A DNA stretch of 64,000 nt, from positions 5,270,001 to 5,334,000 of the forward strand of contig NW_023503972.1 in NCBI RefSeq assembly GCF_014529535.1, given 5' to 3'. The translations under genes and the position numbers were made by a program. The notes under the pieces are model-generated. The model searched no databases. It worked only from the letters and a program-made list of their open reading frames with translations, and was not told the origin of the DNA. This stretch comes from Bradysia coprophila (taxonomy: Eukaryota; Arthropoda; Insecta; Diptera; Sciaridae). Shown here piece by piece: positions 26,401 to 38,300 of the stretch; within the stretch, counting starts at the first letter, position 1, and the number at the start of each line of letters is the position of its first letter.

Positions 26401-27212
26401 ATGCCAAATTGAAGCCACGGTCTCTACGATTAATTATCATATACACTTAAGATATATTTTTCCACACAGCCGGCAGAACTAATCTCACTATGGCTTTGAG
26501 ACCAAAAAAGTCGGTTTTCAGAAGTGCGCATGGGAGTTTCGAACTTCAATTTTTTTTTTTTTTTTGGTATTTTCGTGTTCAGTGGACCATTCTGCATCGA
26601 ATCTACCCGCAGGCCTTAAAAAACAAAATACTTTCGTCAAAACGCTACACCCTAATGAATATGGATGGTCTAGTCGGTTTATTTAATCCATTGCAAATTT
26701 ACTATATGCCGGACTGACGCCACAAAAAATGGTTGTCGACCGGACTGTAGCTGAAATGTAGCTGAAAAGTAGAGATGAACGGGTCGAACGCAATCCGAAT
26801 CTTATTTTTAAGTACGGTTTCCACTCAGCGAAAAGAGCTCAGTGTGAGAGCCGTAAGCTGTCAAGTAAACAAGGCAAAAATTGAAAAATTTGAATTTTGT
26901 CTCTCGACGCCGCCGTGTGCTTTTTGGTAAGTGGAAATCAAGCCATAAAACTTGACTCGTACCGAACCTGAACATTTTGAAACCCGATAACCTAATGGCT
27001 CGATGTAAATCGGATCGGGTTTGGGGTCAGACGTATTAAAAAGTTCTTGTAATCGTTTGATCTCTACCAAAAAGCATAAAATCTCAGAAAATTATAAAAA
27101 CAAAATGTTTTCCTTCCACGATGTACAGGTTGGAAAAGAAATGCTGACCATAAAATCTCAAGATGGTGAAGACTTTAATCTGCTAATGGAACTTCTACGC
27201 GGTGAACACTGA
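20456..27212 (+). CDS. Hr39: Hr39 nuclear receptor (NR5B, FTZ-F1-beta type), seven coding exons
   Basis: A ligand-type nuclear transcription factor of the NR5 group, related to FTZ-F1. Coding exons are 20456-21432, 21493-21907, 23480-23722, 23780-23929, 24001-24103, 24174-24328 and 27129-27212; all junctions are GT-AG with matching phases, giving 708 residues. An N-terminal Ser/Asn-rich domain spans residues 1-325. The DNA-binding domain begins at residue 327 with PCPICGDK and includes the P-box [10 protein letters not shown]. It ends in the FTZ-F1 box around [14 protein letters not shown]. The hinge is short. The ligand-binding domain begins near EIMDVEHLW and contains [20 protein letters not shown] and [17 protein letters not shown]. 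The last exon supplies the AF-2 helix, [10 protein letters not shown]. The match to Drosophila Hr39 as remembered is very strong across both domains. The 2.8 kb final intron carries nested repeats. A short uORF precedes the start. Confidence 0.96.
25653..25776. repeat. Perfect 37-bp-arm palindrome within the inserted segment
   Basis: TATCTACCAAGGTAGGTATG and the following bases to GAAAAAATACC/TTCGCAC return exactly inverted after a ~50-base GC-rich centre with GTCGAC. It lies inside the segment that interrupts the left arm of the foldback. It is probably a separate MITE. Confidence 0.75.
25783..25962. repeat. TIR segment carrying a MITE family B fragment
   Basis: TTTTTCGCAATTTCGGGCC at 25783 pairs with GGACCGGAATTGCGAAAAA ending at 25962. 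Between them, about 25862-25920, lies AGGCTGTATACTTGGGGAGG followed by the family B motif GATACGCGGGTTACACACCAC. So the family B piece sits within a second element, which itself sits in the foldback. Confidence 0.6.
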
Positions 27213-28010
27213 CACAAGCAGCGATCGCACACATACACCTAAGCGTAAGGTCGAAATTTGTATTTTTTTATACTTTAACAAGCAACGGAAGAAGAAGATA
27301 AAAAATAATTATTTCAAATAGGAAATAGATTTATGCGTTAGCCTTAAAAGTACTGAATAGATTGCAATATTAGATTTTTGTTGGTTAATACAAAATGTGA
27401 AGGAGAAGAAAAAGAAGAAGTGAAGTGAAAGGGTAAGTGGAAGTTTATAATTTATACATAAATATATGTAAACGGCAGTGTGGTGGATCTGTCCAGCTTT
27501 TATTTTATCAGTTCCCAATGAATTTTATTTATATGAAAGAAAGAAGAGAGAAATTAGAATCGCATATAGGCTAAGGACCTATATTGTTGTAGCATTTAAT
27601 GGAAGGGCAACATAGTTGCACGCAATCAATCTGATTACAATTTTTTTCTTTTTTACGCTAGCGACTCGGACTAGCACTAAAAACACTGGAATATCCTTCG
27701 TTTATTTACAATACAATTTTTTTAGTCGTTTAGTGATATTTTTCGTTTAATGTAAATAAGAAAATATTTTTGTTTTTAAGTAGAGTCGCATTCCAACATA
27801 TTTTTTGCATGGAAATCAAAACCGATGGCGTTGTTTCGCCGCTTTTTCCCAAAATCCAGTGACCACTTCTGACGTCACTTCTTTGAATGGAAAGTATTTT
27901 CGTTTTGTTACGCAAATGAATCTGTTCGGTTTCTGGTTCGGTGTAGAGTTTGCCAATTTCTGCAGCAAGAATTTGTTGTCTGTATGTAATACTTTTACTT
28001 GCTCCGATCA

Positions 28011-28110
28011 TTTCGCTTAGGTCAAACTAATTTCACTCAGGTCAATCTGATTTCATTCAAGTCAACCTGATTTCGCTCAGGTTAACCTAATTTCGTTGAG
28101 ATTTATCTGA
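28011..28110. repeat. Five tandem 20-bp units containing AGGTCA-like hexamers
   Basis: The units begin at 28011, 28031, 28051, 28071 and 28091, exactly 20 bases apart, each starting TTTC. The first four read TTAGGTCAAA, TCAGGTCAAT, TCAAGTCAAC and TCAGGTTAAC at the same offset; the fifth is degenerate. AGGTCA is the nuclear-receptor half-site. The array lies about 800 bases after the Hr39 stop codon. Confidence 0.8.
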
Positions 28111-30888
28111 ATCTGATCCTGAACCGGAATGTAAGATTTTCGGTGGTTTCAGATTGTGACGATGACTTGGACAGGTTCATTCAAGTAGAGTCTCAACCTG
28201 ACTCGAGTTTGGGATTTTTCATTTCAAGGACACGCTAGTTCCGAGCAAGACTCATTACATATCAAGACGTTGAATGAAAATACTTGGAACTTCTTTTAAG
28301 GATTTTTTGAGTGATTTTGTTTTCGAGTCGATAACTTCCAAGCCTGGCTAACAAGCATCCGCTATACCTTAAATAACTTCCAAGGTTTTGATGATAGTAT
28401 TAAGTGGAGAGTCTTGTCTGATACTTTACTGTCTAGAAGTCAATAAGAATATGTCATCAACGGCGATGCTCAGTTAATGCATTCAAAGTCTTGTTGACAG
28501 AAAGTTAGGTCAAAGAAGCCAAAAAGAAAAGTTTCTTTTCAGTTACTCATTTTCGTTGATCATACTCGCTCCTAAATCAATTGAACTCACTGAATCACTA
28601 GAAATTCCTGGCCCATTCGAGCGCTGAACTTGTCTGAGGACTATTAAATCGTTTTTAACATGTAGCGACTCTTACATACCTATTAGAACATTCGGTCGTT
28701 GGATTCATAGTTTACAAAAATTAAAATTGAAAATTTAGAAACCATGGAAAGGGGATGGCATATTAAAACCAACTGTCCAAGTCACAATTTTTTTATAGCT
28801 TGAGCTTTGTCCCAGCTGCATTTATTTGGTCAGGGAATGTTTTCTTATAGAAATATCTACAAGTGCGATCAACATCTTTTTCTTATGATCGAATCAGCGG
28901 TGTATAAACCATTTGTATATCCGCTTTTTACTTATATGTACTTCAAGATTACCCATCATAAATACATACATACAACCACAGTTCTTGTGCTACTTGCGCG
29001 AACCATTTAAAAAAAACCATTACAGACCGTCCTCGAGACCGGCTTGTCGGTGGCTTTCATAGAAATTTTTAACAGACGGCTGTACTAATGTTTGCAAAAT
29101 TCACAAAAGATCCTCCAATTTTGACTTAAAAAAATTCTACGTTCGTGGCTAGTAGCTCAGGCGCTGTGGCACAACATATTCACTCTAAGGGACGTCTGCA
29201 TTTTTGAATTTCCTTTGCTGAGAAAACGAAATCGAAAAATTCTAAAGATTCCTTCGATTGACGTAAGAGTGACTAAAAAGCTTGCAATTTTCTGAGCTCG
29301 TGCAACAGAGATATAATTCAAATATCCGGACGTCTGCATACTAGTTTACTGTGCCTTGTAGTACTTACTAATAATTTATTTTTAAAAGGAAAACAATTTT
29401 TAGAAATAGACAACAGTTTCGGTACTACAACAATTACAATTTAAGAACATTTTTCTGTTCAAAATACTTGAGACTGTGCGCAGTAAAAACTAGCGCAAAA
29501 ATTGAATCTACGCAAGCCTTCGACCACAAAATCTATTCCCAATTCACAAAGATTATTGCAGATATCTTCCATTTCATTTACAAGTCATCCTCAACTTAGG
29601 AATTGAACTTTCGAAGGACTTACACACTATGTTATCATCTTCGTTTGCATTAAATCCGTTTCAGTATTTCCGGAGGAATATCGATTCCGTTTCGCTATCT
29701 GATTCTGATACTAAACACTAAACTTTAGACCATCATTATTGACAAAAATTCTGATCGAGAATGGATGCGTTGCGTATGTATACCATGGGTTTCTATGCGT
29801 TTTCATGTAAACTTGATGGCATTGCGCGACTCAGAAACATTTTTTTTAAATCAATTATGATGTCCTAGCTAGAGTACTGTTGTAGGACAAGTCTGCATGG
29901 TCTTATGTACCGTGCCCACTCATCCTAATGCAACTTCCACATTTATAAAACAGCGCGCAGAGTATACGCAGAGTATATGAGTTTTGATGCGTAACTGGAA
30001 TGGAATGTGGCTTAGGTTGGGTTATTGATAATAAATCGTTGTTGACCACCATGCGGCTTTCCAAAAATCATAGTAAGAAATAACGAAAAGAATATTTGAA
30101 ATTATAGTGGCCAATCTTCTAAGATGGAATCATCTTCTGTTCATAAGTTCTGGTAACCCTACGGGAAGACGAGGACATTCAAAATTTAATCTTTTGTTTG
30201 GAAAGAGAGAAAAGGATCGGTGAAAAATAGTGAAAAAGCTGACGTGATTTCTAAATCTATACAGCAGCCAGGCGTCAGACCTTTTTGTTGTTGTCTCTAT
30301 CTGCAACAACGACCTCATCTGCAAGAAGGCCTGCATACGTTTAAAATTTGAAGTTTTTATTGCGCATACAAAAACCAAGTAATTTAATCAGACCCTATCT
30401 TCAATAAATAAAAATTAAAAGAGTGAACTCTCGACTGAATAAAATTGAGCTAAAAAGAAGGAAAGTAAGTGAAGATCTTTTCTAAAATTTAAAAAAAAAT
30501 TAGAAAGTAAAAAACATGTAGCAAGTATTTTAGCGTAAACAGTGAACATAATAAAAACACAGGTGGCATTTTTGCATTATAATAGAAACTCAGTAACATT
30601 TATCGTACTTAAAACATTGTAAAAACAATCATGCAGAAAAACGTGAAAATAGTAGCGGGATGTGTCCGTAATGTAAGCAGAGAAATGATTCACAGAATGT
30701 AATTTCTATTTATCTGATTAAGACTCCCTCAATCGAAACAGCCATACAATTTGCGAATTCTGATCATCGTATAACTTTCACATTATTTTTTGTGCTTACT
30801 CGAAAACGTAGACTTTTGCCAAAAAATTAGTAAATTCTGAGATTAAAATTTCCGAAGGGTAATTACAGTGACAAGTCGCAGGCATGTT

Positions 30889-31085
30889 CAAGGTTGTATA
30901 TGAGGAGATAACACCGATTGCCGTTATTTTACTGGTCGCAAAAAACATGGCGGCTGTCGATAACTCAGACTGCAATTCAATTGAACTGAAATTGTGCTAC
31001 ATTTTTGTATGTAAATTACGGCAAAGTTCAGTGGTTTTTTTGCGATTTCACAGCAATTGGCGTGACCTCATCATGTACAACCTTG
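30889..31085. repeat. Possible distant family B-like TIR element
   Basis: CAAGGTTGTATATGAGGAGA on the left pairs imperfectly with TGACCTCATCATGTACAACCTTG on the right. These ends resemble the CAAGGTTGTATACTTTGG ends of family B. The interior is different. The open frame starting at 30884 begins within the left end and is not a gene candidate. Confidence 0.45.
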
Positions 31086-33596
31086 GATATGTTGGTCATA
31101 GTTATAGCTATAGAAACCAGAGAAAAGATGGCACTGCAATAGAAAGCGCATATGTCATTAACATGAGCGAGCTGTTTCTATTCTAAAAACTCAGCCTAAC
31201 TTAACGCCTAACTGTACTTTCATAGACGCAAAGGACACCTAGTCCAACTTTCTTTTGTTATTTTAATGCAGAACCAAAGGAATTGAATTAGGCTTTTGTT
31301 GCTTCGTTATCTCCTTTGAGTTCGACGGACTTTGACCGGATAGGAGTAAAGGGGTCAGATATTTTGAGATCCGTGCACCTTATGAGCGGTATTACTGTCT
31401 CAATGGGCTGAATAATCGTGACATGTGCACATTTCATAGAAACTCTTCACAATTTGGTAAAAACTCAAATTGTTGATGAGGTTCTTCTATTATTTACAGT
31501 ATGAAAACACTGAATGGCCATGACTGCACTTTTCTTCTGAACAGATTATTTTTAAGATTACATTGTCCGCTTCAGTTAAATTTAAAGTTATTTAAGGAAA
31601 ATGATTTAGCGATGTCATAGACTCTACGTATTCTCCTAAGTTCGGCATTTCACTTTATGGTGTCGCTGTACGGAGAATTTTTTTATGTTTTTCCTTTGTA
31701 AATCTTGCTATTGTGTACTTGGGACCAGACCTGTGATTTTATTACACTTAAAGACAGTTATAATGATAGAGGAATTAGTACATTTTTACATTTCAATAGC
31801 GATTTGTTTAGACAAGATTTTTTTTTTGACGGATCATCTTAGGCTCATTACACTCACACGAAAACGGTTATTTTTCCAACCACAATTTTTCATAGACCTA
31901 ATCATAAATGGGACACATCTTTCAGACATTTAGGTCTAAATCGTTTTAGGAACCGAGCGACATTTGTTCAGGATAAAAGCTTTTTTCATTTGGGATTAAC
32001 GAAATTTTTCACACAAAGTTGCGAAATACACCTAATGTTCAAATTTATCTAAAATTTCCTTTGACATTATACCAAACGAAATCGTGGGTTCTGTTGACCT
32101 TAGGTGTATTTCGTTTATTAGATTTACTATTTTATGATCACAGAACTGGGCATGAATGAAATATTTGGTTGGAAAAATGACCGTAAAACAGTTAAACGAT
32201 AAAATCAAGAAACTGCTCATTAAACGTAATGATTATGATAATCTGTTACACTACACAACAATTTTTAAGTAATTTATTGTCTCGTTTGTCATAAATTCAA
32301 TCAGTAAAAGTACATAGAGTAAGAACTAAGTTTAGAAAGGAGAACGTGAACAGAAACTGTAAGAATAAAATTGTACATTCAAGGAGAATATTTTATATTT
32401 TATATCTTTATATACAACAAAAGGAAAAATTGATAAGACGTAACACACACACAGAAGATTTTGTTATATTTACTTTGATATATTTTTTTAAGAAAAATAA
32501 ATTCGATAAAATGATACGTACTAAAATTCAGTCGTTTTTTTCTCATGAGTTACACATTGCAGCGCCAAAGAGACCTAATACAAATTTTAGCATTGTTGTT
32601 ATGTCTTTGACAGACGAACAAAAAAAAATAGGTCTAATTCGCGTGCCTGTGGCTAGAGAAGCTGTCTTCACACATTGACGGGTCATTTCATTTGTTCTGT
32701 GACAGTTTAATAATGGTTACTTAAAGTACATCATTTTCGTCCTCGAAGCATGAACAAGAAATTTTAGGTAAATTTCGCGTTAGGCGGTATTCATCGTTGT
32801 GAAGGTGCAGTAAACCGAAAAAAGAATCATAATATTGTTCCAAATAACTGTAAGCCCGAACTTTGACAACACGAACGGCGACGACTTCATTCACAGAGAC
32901 ATAACGTAAGCCCAAAGCACCTAGCAGGGTAATAGAGGTTTTTATGCGTCAAATAGAGTAGTATTTTGCTTGTTTGGTTTTGAGAGAGCCAATTCTCCCT
33001 CAATAGTATTTTGATACCAATAATATCATTAGCAGCCTTAATGGTAATTTTGCAATGACATTAAGAAAAAAAGGTATGGAAATATTCGCATACTTTGATT
33101 AAAGTACTACTTTATTTTTTTCTATTACCCTGCCAACAAATTTCCAACGCCCACAAATTTCTTAGTTCTTTGTCAATTTTTCGTTAAAATTTTCGTCAAC
33201 CTGAAAGTTGAGGTTAAGTTGCATTCTGTGGATGAAATTTGACATTTCGAAATGACCTTGGAGATTCCTAACCTATTATCGTGTCATCATTTCACCAAAC
33301 AGTGAGGGCTTTTTAGTAGGAATGATAGCTCACGAATTCCATTAGGCCGAGAAGCAATACCGTCTGTAATCGCCATAGAGGGGTGATATAAATCAGCATG
33401 TCAAAATCTATCGAATTTCAACAAAAATATACGAAGAAATTCGTATCGAGAATTTGTTGGCATTGTGTATGCCTACCATATACACACTTACACAGTTCTA
33501 CTGCATGCATCAACGTAAATGGTAAATGTTTGATAGGAATATGAGCGAACATAACTTTATATTGAACTTGAAGTTCAAAATTGCATTTTGGTAACG

Positions 33597-34276
33597 AGTA
33601 ATTTCGCGCCGCGCGAGATTACACATATTATAGTGGAATTTCGCGCCCATACATTTTTCAATGGCTAACTTGACTTAGAGAATTTTTACGAGTACCTGAC
33701 GATAAATTGGCGGTAGATTCAGTTGAGTATCAGGCACATAAATTTTGGAGATGCGAACTTTATTCTAACACCCTAGAGCTTTGTATCAGGGATACCGGTA
33801 TCCTTAGAAAGTGTGGATTTTCCTTTTACAAAACGTTAGGATACCGGTATCCCAACTGAGATACACGTATTTTGTATCAAGGATACCGGTATCCCGACAT
33901 AGAACGTGTAGATTTTCCTTTTACAAAACGTTAGGATACCGGTATCCCAACTGAGATACACGTATTTTGTATCAAGGATACCGGTATCCCGACATAGAAC
34001 GTGTGGATTTTCCTTTTACAAAACGTTAGGATACCGGTATCCCAACTGAGATACACATATTTTGCATCAAGGATACCGGTATCCTCACTCAGAAAAAGTG
34101 GATTTTCCTTTTACAAAATGTTAGGATGCCTGCATCGCAACTGAGACGTTGCGAGATTCCTACCAGCAAGAAATTCCTTATGGGCGCGAAATTACACTAA
34201 TAAAGTAGGAATTTCGCGTGGCGCGAGATTCCTACTTTAATAGTGTAATTTCGCGCCCATACGGCGCGAAATTACT
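33597..34276. repeat. TIR element with CpG-rich ends and an internal minisatellite
   Basis: AGTAATTTCGCGCCG at 33597 pairs with CGGCGCGAAATTACT ending at 34276, and GAATTTCGCGCCCATAC near the left end has its complement near the right end. A further hairpin, 34193-34245, repeats these motifs. The CG-rich ends stand out from the AT-rich surroundings. Between the ends lies a 95-bp minisatellite. There is no coding sequence, so it would need a transposase from elsewhere. Confidence 0.8.
33775..34150. repeat. 95-bp minisatellite with paired GATACCGGTATC palindromes
   Basis: TTTACAAAA(C/T)GTTAGGAT recurs at intervals of exactly 95 bases, with the GG at 33839, 33934, 34029 and 34124, about 3.9 units in all. 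Each full unit holds two copies of the 14-base palindrome GGATACCGGTATCC. The middle units are almost identical and the last is degraded. Confidence 0.9.
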
Positions 34277-34767
34277 ACTAGCCTGCGGGTGTTGTTTGTG
34301 GCCAGAGCGTAGCGAGGTGAATGTGAAAAGAAGAGATGACTCTTTCACTTTGGTGCAAAAACAAAATGCAGACGACCCCGATATTATATTTACAAAACCA
34401 TCATATCTGACTGAAATTGTGAATTACGATACTCGTTTTGCTCTGGCCGCTCTTGAGAGTGGTAAAATATACTTTTTGATTATTTCAATTTCATGAGCAA
34501 AGTTATTATCCAAAGGTTATCTCAAACACAAAGTTTTGACCAAGAGATAACCAAGAGATACTGGCTTAGGGCCGTTTGATTTACCGGTAGATGTATCTTT
34601 TAAGAATTCAACTTCTAATGAAAAAGTTTTTTCGAACGTTTTACCATCTTTTTTGTCCTATATAACTTGTAGATTTAAATATCGGGTGTGTCAGTTATCA
34701 CAATATAAACGCTTCGAAATTCTCAAAATCCAGGACCCATCGAAAAGTGTGACAAAGCTTAGTAATT

Positions 34768-34956
34768 ACCGATACTCTCTCTAGCAATCAAACTCTCAGC
34801 TCTCTGTGTCAGATTCACACAATATTTGTTTGTATTCCACGAGCACGATTCTACATTTTGAATGATTACGCTGTAATGTACATGTAAATTACAGAAGCTA
34901 CTTGATTCTTTCACCACCTTAATATAAGTAGTTTGTTTGCTAGAGAGAGTATTGGA
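34768..34956. repeat. MITE family D, uninterrupted copy
   Basis: Ends GATACTCTCTCTAGCAATCA and TTTGCTAGAGAGAGTATTGG are inverted repeats of about 22 bases. The interior includes CTCAGCTCTCTGTGTCAGAT. The same element is present in reverse at 62352-62820, where it is interrupted by family B. It is non-coding, 189 bp. Confidence 0.85.
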
Positions 34957-35126
34957 ATCACCATTCATTATATAAGTAAGAAAACAAAATTGTGTCGATT
35001 GTGGCTATATATTGTAGTAAAGCATGCTTTATTCCAAGGTATAATTTTGATTTAGGCCAAAGTATTTAAGTATAATACAATTTATTTTTCTGTCAGTCAG
35101 TGTAACTTCACCTTGCAAAATCCACT

Positions 35127-35369
35127 TTAAATATAAACGCAGCAAGTTGTACCGCATGGACAGTTATTAGTGTTATAATAACGAACAGTAGGTGGACATC
35201 CAGTGATGCATTGTCCTCCCTCAGATTCACAGGTTATTGGTGGTCTGTAATCGTTGAACAGACAACTGTATCTCTCCCGCAAATTGTCCTCTTTCGTTGG
35301 TACTGGTCCGTCAGCGTTAACATCATAAATGACGAATATTAAAGCTAATATCAAACAAAATGCCTTCAT
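35127..35369 (-). CDS. Small secreted eight-cysteine peptide with beta-defensin-like spacing
   Basis: A single-exon ORF of 80 residues. The ATG at 35369 is chosen because the in-frame codon at 35399 is GTG. A hydrophobic signal peptide covers about residues 1-19 (MKAFCLILALIFVIYDVNA). The mature peptide of ~61 residues has eight cysteines. The last six are spaced C-x6-C-x3-C-x11-C-x5-CC, with GG before the second and CP at the third, which resembles the beta-defensin pattern; two extra cysteines break that pattern. The mature part is slightly acidic, unlike most cationic antimicrobial peptides. A TATA-like TATATGA on the minus strand at 35452-35458 lies ~85 bases upstream. It might be an antimicrobial peptide, a protease inhibitor or another extracellular knottin; I cannot tell which. 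Confidence 0.7.
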   Translation of the reverse strand: MKAFCLILALIFVIYDVNADGPVPTKEDNLRERYSCLFNDYRPPITCESEGGQCITGCPPTVRYYNTNNCPCGTTCCVYI

Positions 35370-35399
35370 TTTGACTATTAGCCTCTTCAATAAATTCAC

Positions 35400-38300
35400 A
35401 AAGTTTTAACGACTAAACACTTCGGTTACCACAAGAATAATAACTAATTTTTCATATAAATGCTCTTTTTAAAGGTTTTTCTACAATGATGAGGTAACTA
35501 TGTGGTATGGGACTGAGATTTTATTATTGTAATTGAAAGAGTCTGTGTAAATATCTTTGTGGATATCAACCAAAATTTGCAATGTTTACCTTAATAAAAA
35601 GGCAACGTAGAGCAAACATAATTGAAATAAAAAGATAACGAAGCTGTAATCTATTCTGAAAAGTGAACGTAATTCGTTCAACGGATATTAGAACACAGAT
35701 AAAAATTTGGGATTGAAATAGGGGATTACGACCTATTTTTTTTTTTAATCCCAAAAAGATTCGGACCTAATTCGGATGCAAATGTAACGGCAGAAAATTT
35801 AATGTTAAAATGCACAGTAGCGCCATTCCGCTTTCTTTAGTAATTTATGGTTAATTCGCTTGACTGTAAGTCATGGGTCGTACAACAGAAAATACACAGT
35901 ACGTACGATCACTATGATTGAAAATGAATGGAAATTTGATTAAAAACGTTAAATGTGACATGTTTCTGCTCTTTGTTAACATGATAACTTGAGCGAATCT
36001 CAACCGATTTAAAAAAACTTTTTTTTATTCGGTGAAATTTTGAAATCCTCAGGTTAAGTTCGAAAATGGGTAGTATCGGTTCAGCCGGCTGGGAGGAGTT
36101 CCCAAAGGAGTCATCTTCTGCTCTTTGTTAACGCGATAACTTTGACAATGCTCAACTGATTTTCCAAAAACTTTTTTTTTTGTTCGATGAAGCATTGAAA
36201 TCCTGAGGTTAGGTTCCAAGATAGATTTTATTGGTCTAACGATCTGGCTGCTGTTGCCAAACGAATTTTTGTATCTATGACAATCACACTAGTTTTTCTT
36301 GTTATGTGATTTTTCCTTGTTGACAAAAGCGAATAAACAGAACAAAAATTAATGAGTGTGAAGGTCACACGAAATTAAGTTTTAATGAGGACATACGCCG
36401 TTTTTTAACCGTTTTTTATAGACAATAGCACTCTAACAGGCCTGTATGTACCAGAAAATGAAGTCATAAAGTTTATCGATTTATAACGTTTCAGAATGTT
36501 GCGAAAGATTTTCAGTGAAACTAAGCAGAATTAAATTATTAACGAGAGATTAAGACCGTTCCAGTAGTTCTTCTTCTAATTAGTTATGTTTTTCTGATCA
36601 TCAAAATTACATTTCATTGAAATTAAATCATGACCAACACACAAACTATTGAGCAGTTCAGATAGTCAAGTGATCTGACCCACCCAACAGGTAACACCTA
36701 GTTAATTAAATAAAAAAAGAAAAGAAAAAGGCTATCAGCACACATGATGAACTTTGATTCGAATAAATAAAGCATTTACGAGCGTACAATTAGGTAAGGT
36801 ATTAAAATTGAAGATAACAGCCAATCCTGACTAATAACAAACAATGCCGCATTTCCTTTATTTCACTTTTAATTCATTTTTATCTTAAACTTGTTTTATC
36901 ATTGGAGTAATGAGATGGAACCACTCAAAGTATATAAGAAAGTACACGGTGCGGTTGAATGAAGTCTAAATAAAACATTGCATACACCTTCCCGTAGCCA
37001 CAGTCAGGCAAAACCCAATGAAATCGTTTCAAAAACTACTCCTTTCTTCTACTGGCGGAAGTGGCAATGCCCGGTTTTTTAACGTTACGCTTTTGCAATG
37101 GACTAATGCAACATTAGAACTCACCTACAGCGCGAGGCTATTAAACTAAAAATCGTCTTTAAGCACAGGGTAAACGACTGAAACAGAACACTTAACAAAG
37201 CAGATGCTCTTCCCTTACCCAAGCGGATCACTTAATAGAATTTTTAACACATCTTTAAATCTCTCATTTAAACGTATCCCTATACTAAAGATCATCTTCA
37301 AGGCCGTTTGAACACGTCAAGAAATGCCATCCACGTTAAAAACATCTCATACAAATGAATGAGTGAACGAAACTTAAGTGAGGTTACGTCTGAAAGTACC
37401 GTATCTTGAAGATGATCAATCACTATTTAAAATTGCTTGCTTCCATCTTGACAGCAACTCTCCAAGCATCATTTTCACTGAATTTCAATTTTCCGGAATG
37501 GCGGTTGGCGGCCACTCATATCAGTACATACCAGTACATTATGTGGTCTCCATTACCTTTCAAACAAAGCAAAAATTCATCAAAATCGTTCAAAGTTTTC
37601 CCTTGGTTGGTTACCAACCGTTGATCATATCAATACGACCTATCTAATAAAGCAAAAATAGTCGAAATCCGTTCAAATTTGCTCAACCTATTTGCAAAAA
37701 ACACTTAACGTCCTGTACCTGTATTAAGGGCTCTTCCTGACGAGTCAGTCATCCGATTTCTACAAACTTTTTTTGCGAGTTGGTATTGGTCTTGGGACCA
37801 ATCTTGAAACTGAACCTTTCTTTTGACATTGCCAAACGGAATTTTCGAAATTGGGGTCTGGCGTTTTACTCAAGTTAGAGAAGTGTGGTTAATAAGGTCG
37901 GGTTTCCAAAAATTTTGACAATGCAGATAGTTCAATCGAAGCCATGATAACAAGACTGAAAAACTGCCTGAGGAGGTCACGTGATAGCTGATACGCTCTT
38001 CACTCCTATAGGAAGAAAAGAGAATATTATTCCCTGGTCATCTCGGCTTTGTGTCATCATCGAGGTGCAAAATTATTATCCGAAAATCATCTCCAACACA
38101 AAGTTTTGACCAAATGATGACAATGGAAAACTATTTTGTCTTAAAAATTTGTTGTCGGTATGACTGGGCTCGAGTATTGTTCTAACACAGAACGCAAAAT
38201 TACCAAGAATCCGAGCAAGAACATTTCGTCTAACGAATCTAATTGAAATATGAGGAGTTCCACTAAAGTGCTAACACGGAACTCAAGACTACCACCGAGG

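Larger units (their letters stand above)
25436..26668. repeat. Long-armed foldback element in the last Hr39 intron
   Basis: The left arm runs from the ATTAGGGTGTAGCGTTTTGAC region (about 25441) to GCCGGCTGTGTGG at 25641, and resumes at AAAATATATCTTAAGTG (about 25960) to about 26075. The right arm, about 26353-26668, is the reverse complement of both parts joined. The ~320 bases 25641-25958 are therefore a later insertion into the left arm. The central loop, 26075-26350, is AT-rich and non-coding. Arms share the poly-A/T run and the CTTTGAGACCAAAAAAGTCG motif. Confidence 0.85.
27213..33596. other. 6.4 kb without a recognisable gene downstream of Hr39
   Basis: The first part should be the Hr39 3' UTR, but I see no decisive poly-A site; AATAAA motifs occur far downstream near 30405. 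Open frames here (for example 30884-31186, 31685-31933, 32346-32678) are short, AT-driven and show no family features. A fragment near 32840-32910 recurs diverged near 40525-40600. Only the repeats listed separately are supported. Confidence 0.5.

Noticed and set aside
30884-31186. 100-codon open frame starting with ATG
   Set aside because: It starts inside a TIR-like repeat and has no domain, homology or splice context.
36928-36990. TATA-like sequence suggesting a promoter
   Set aside because: No ORF, signal peptide or splice donor follows within a reasonable distance.
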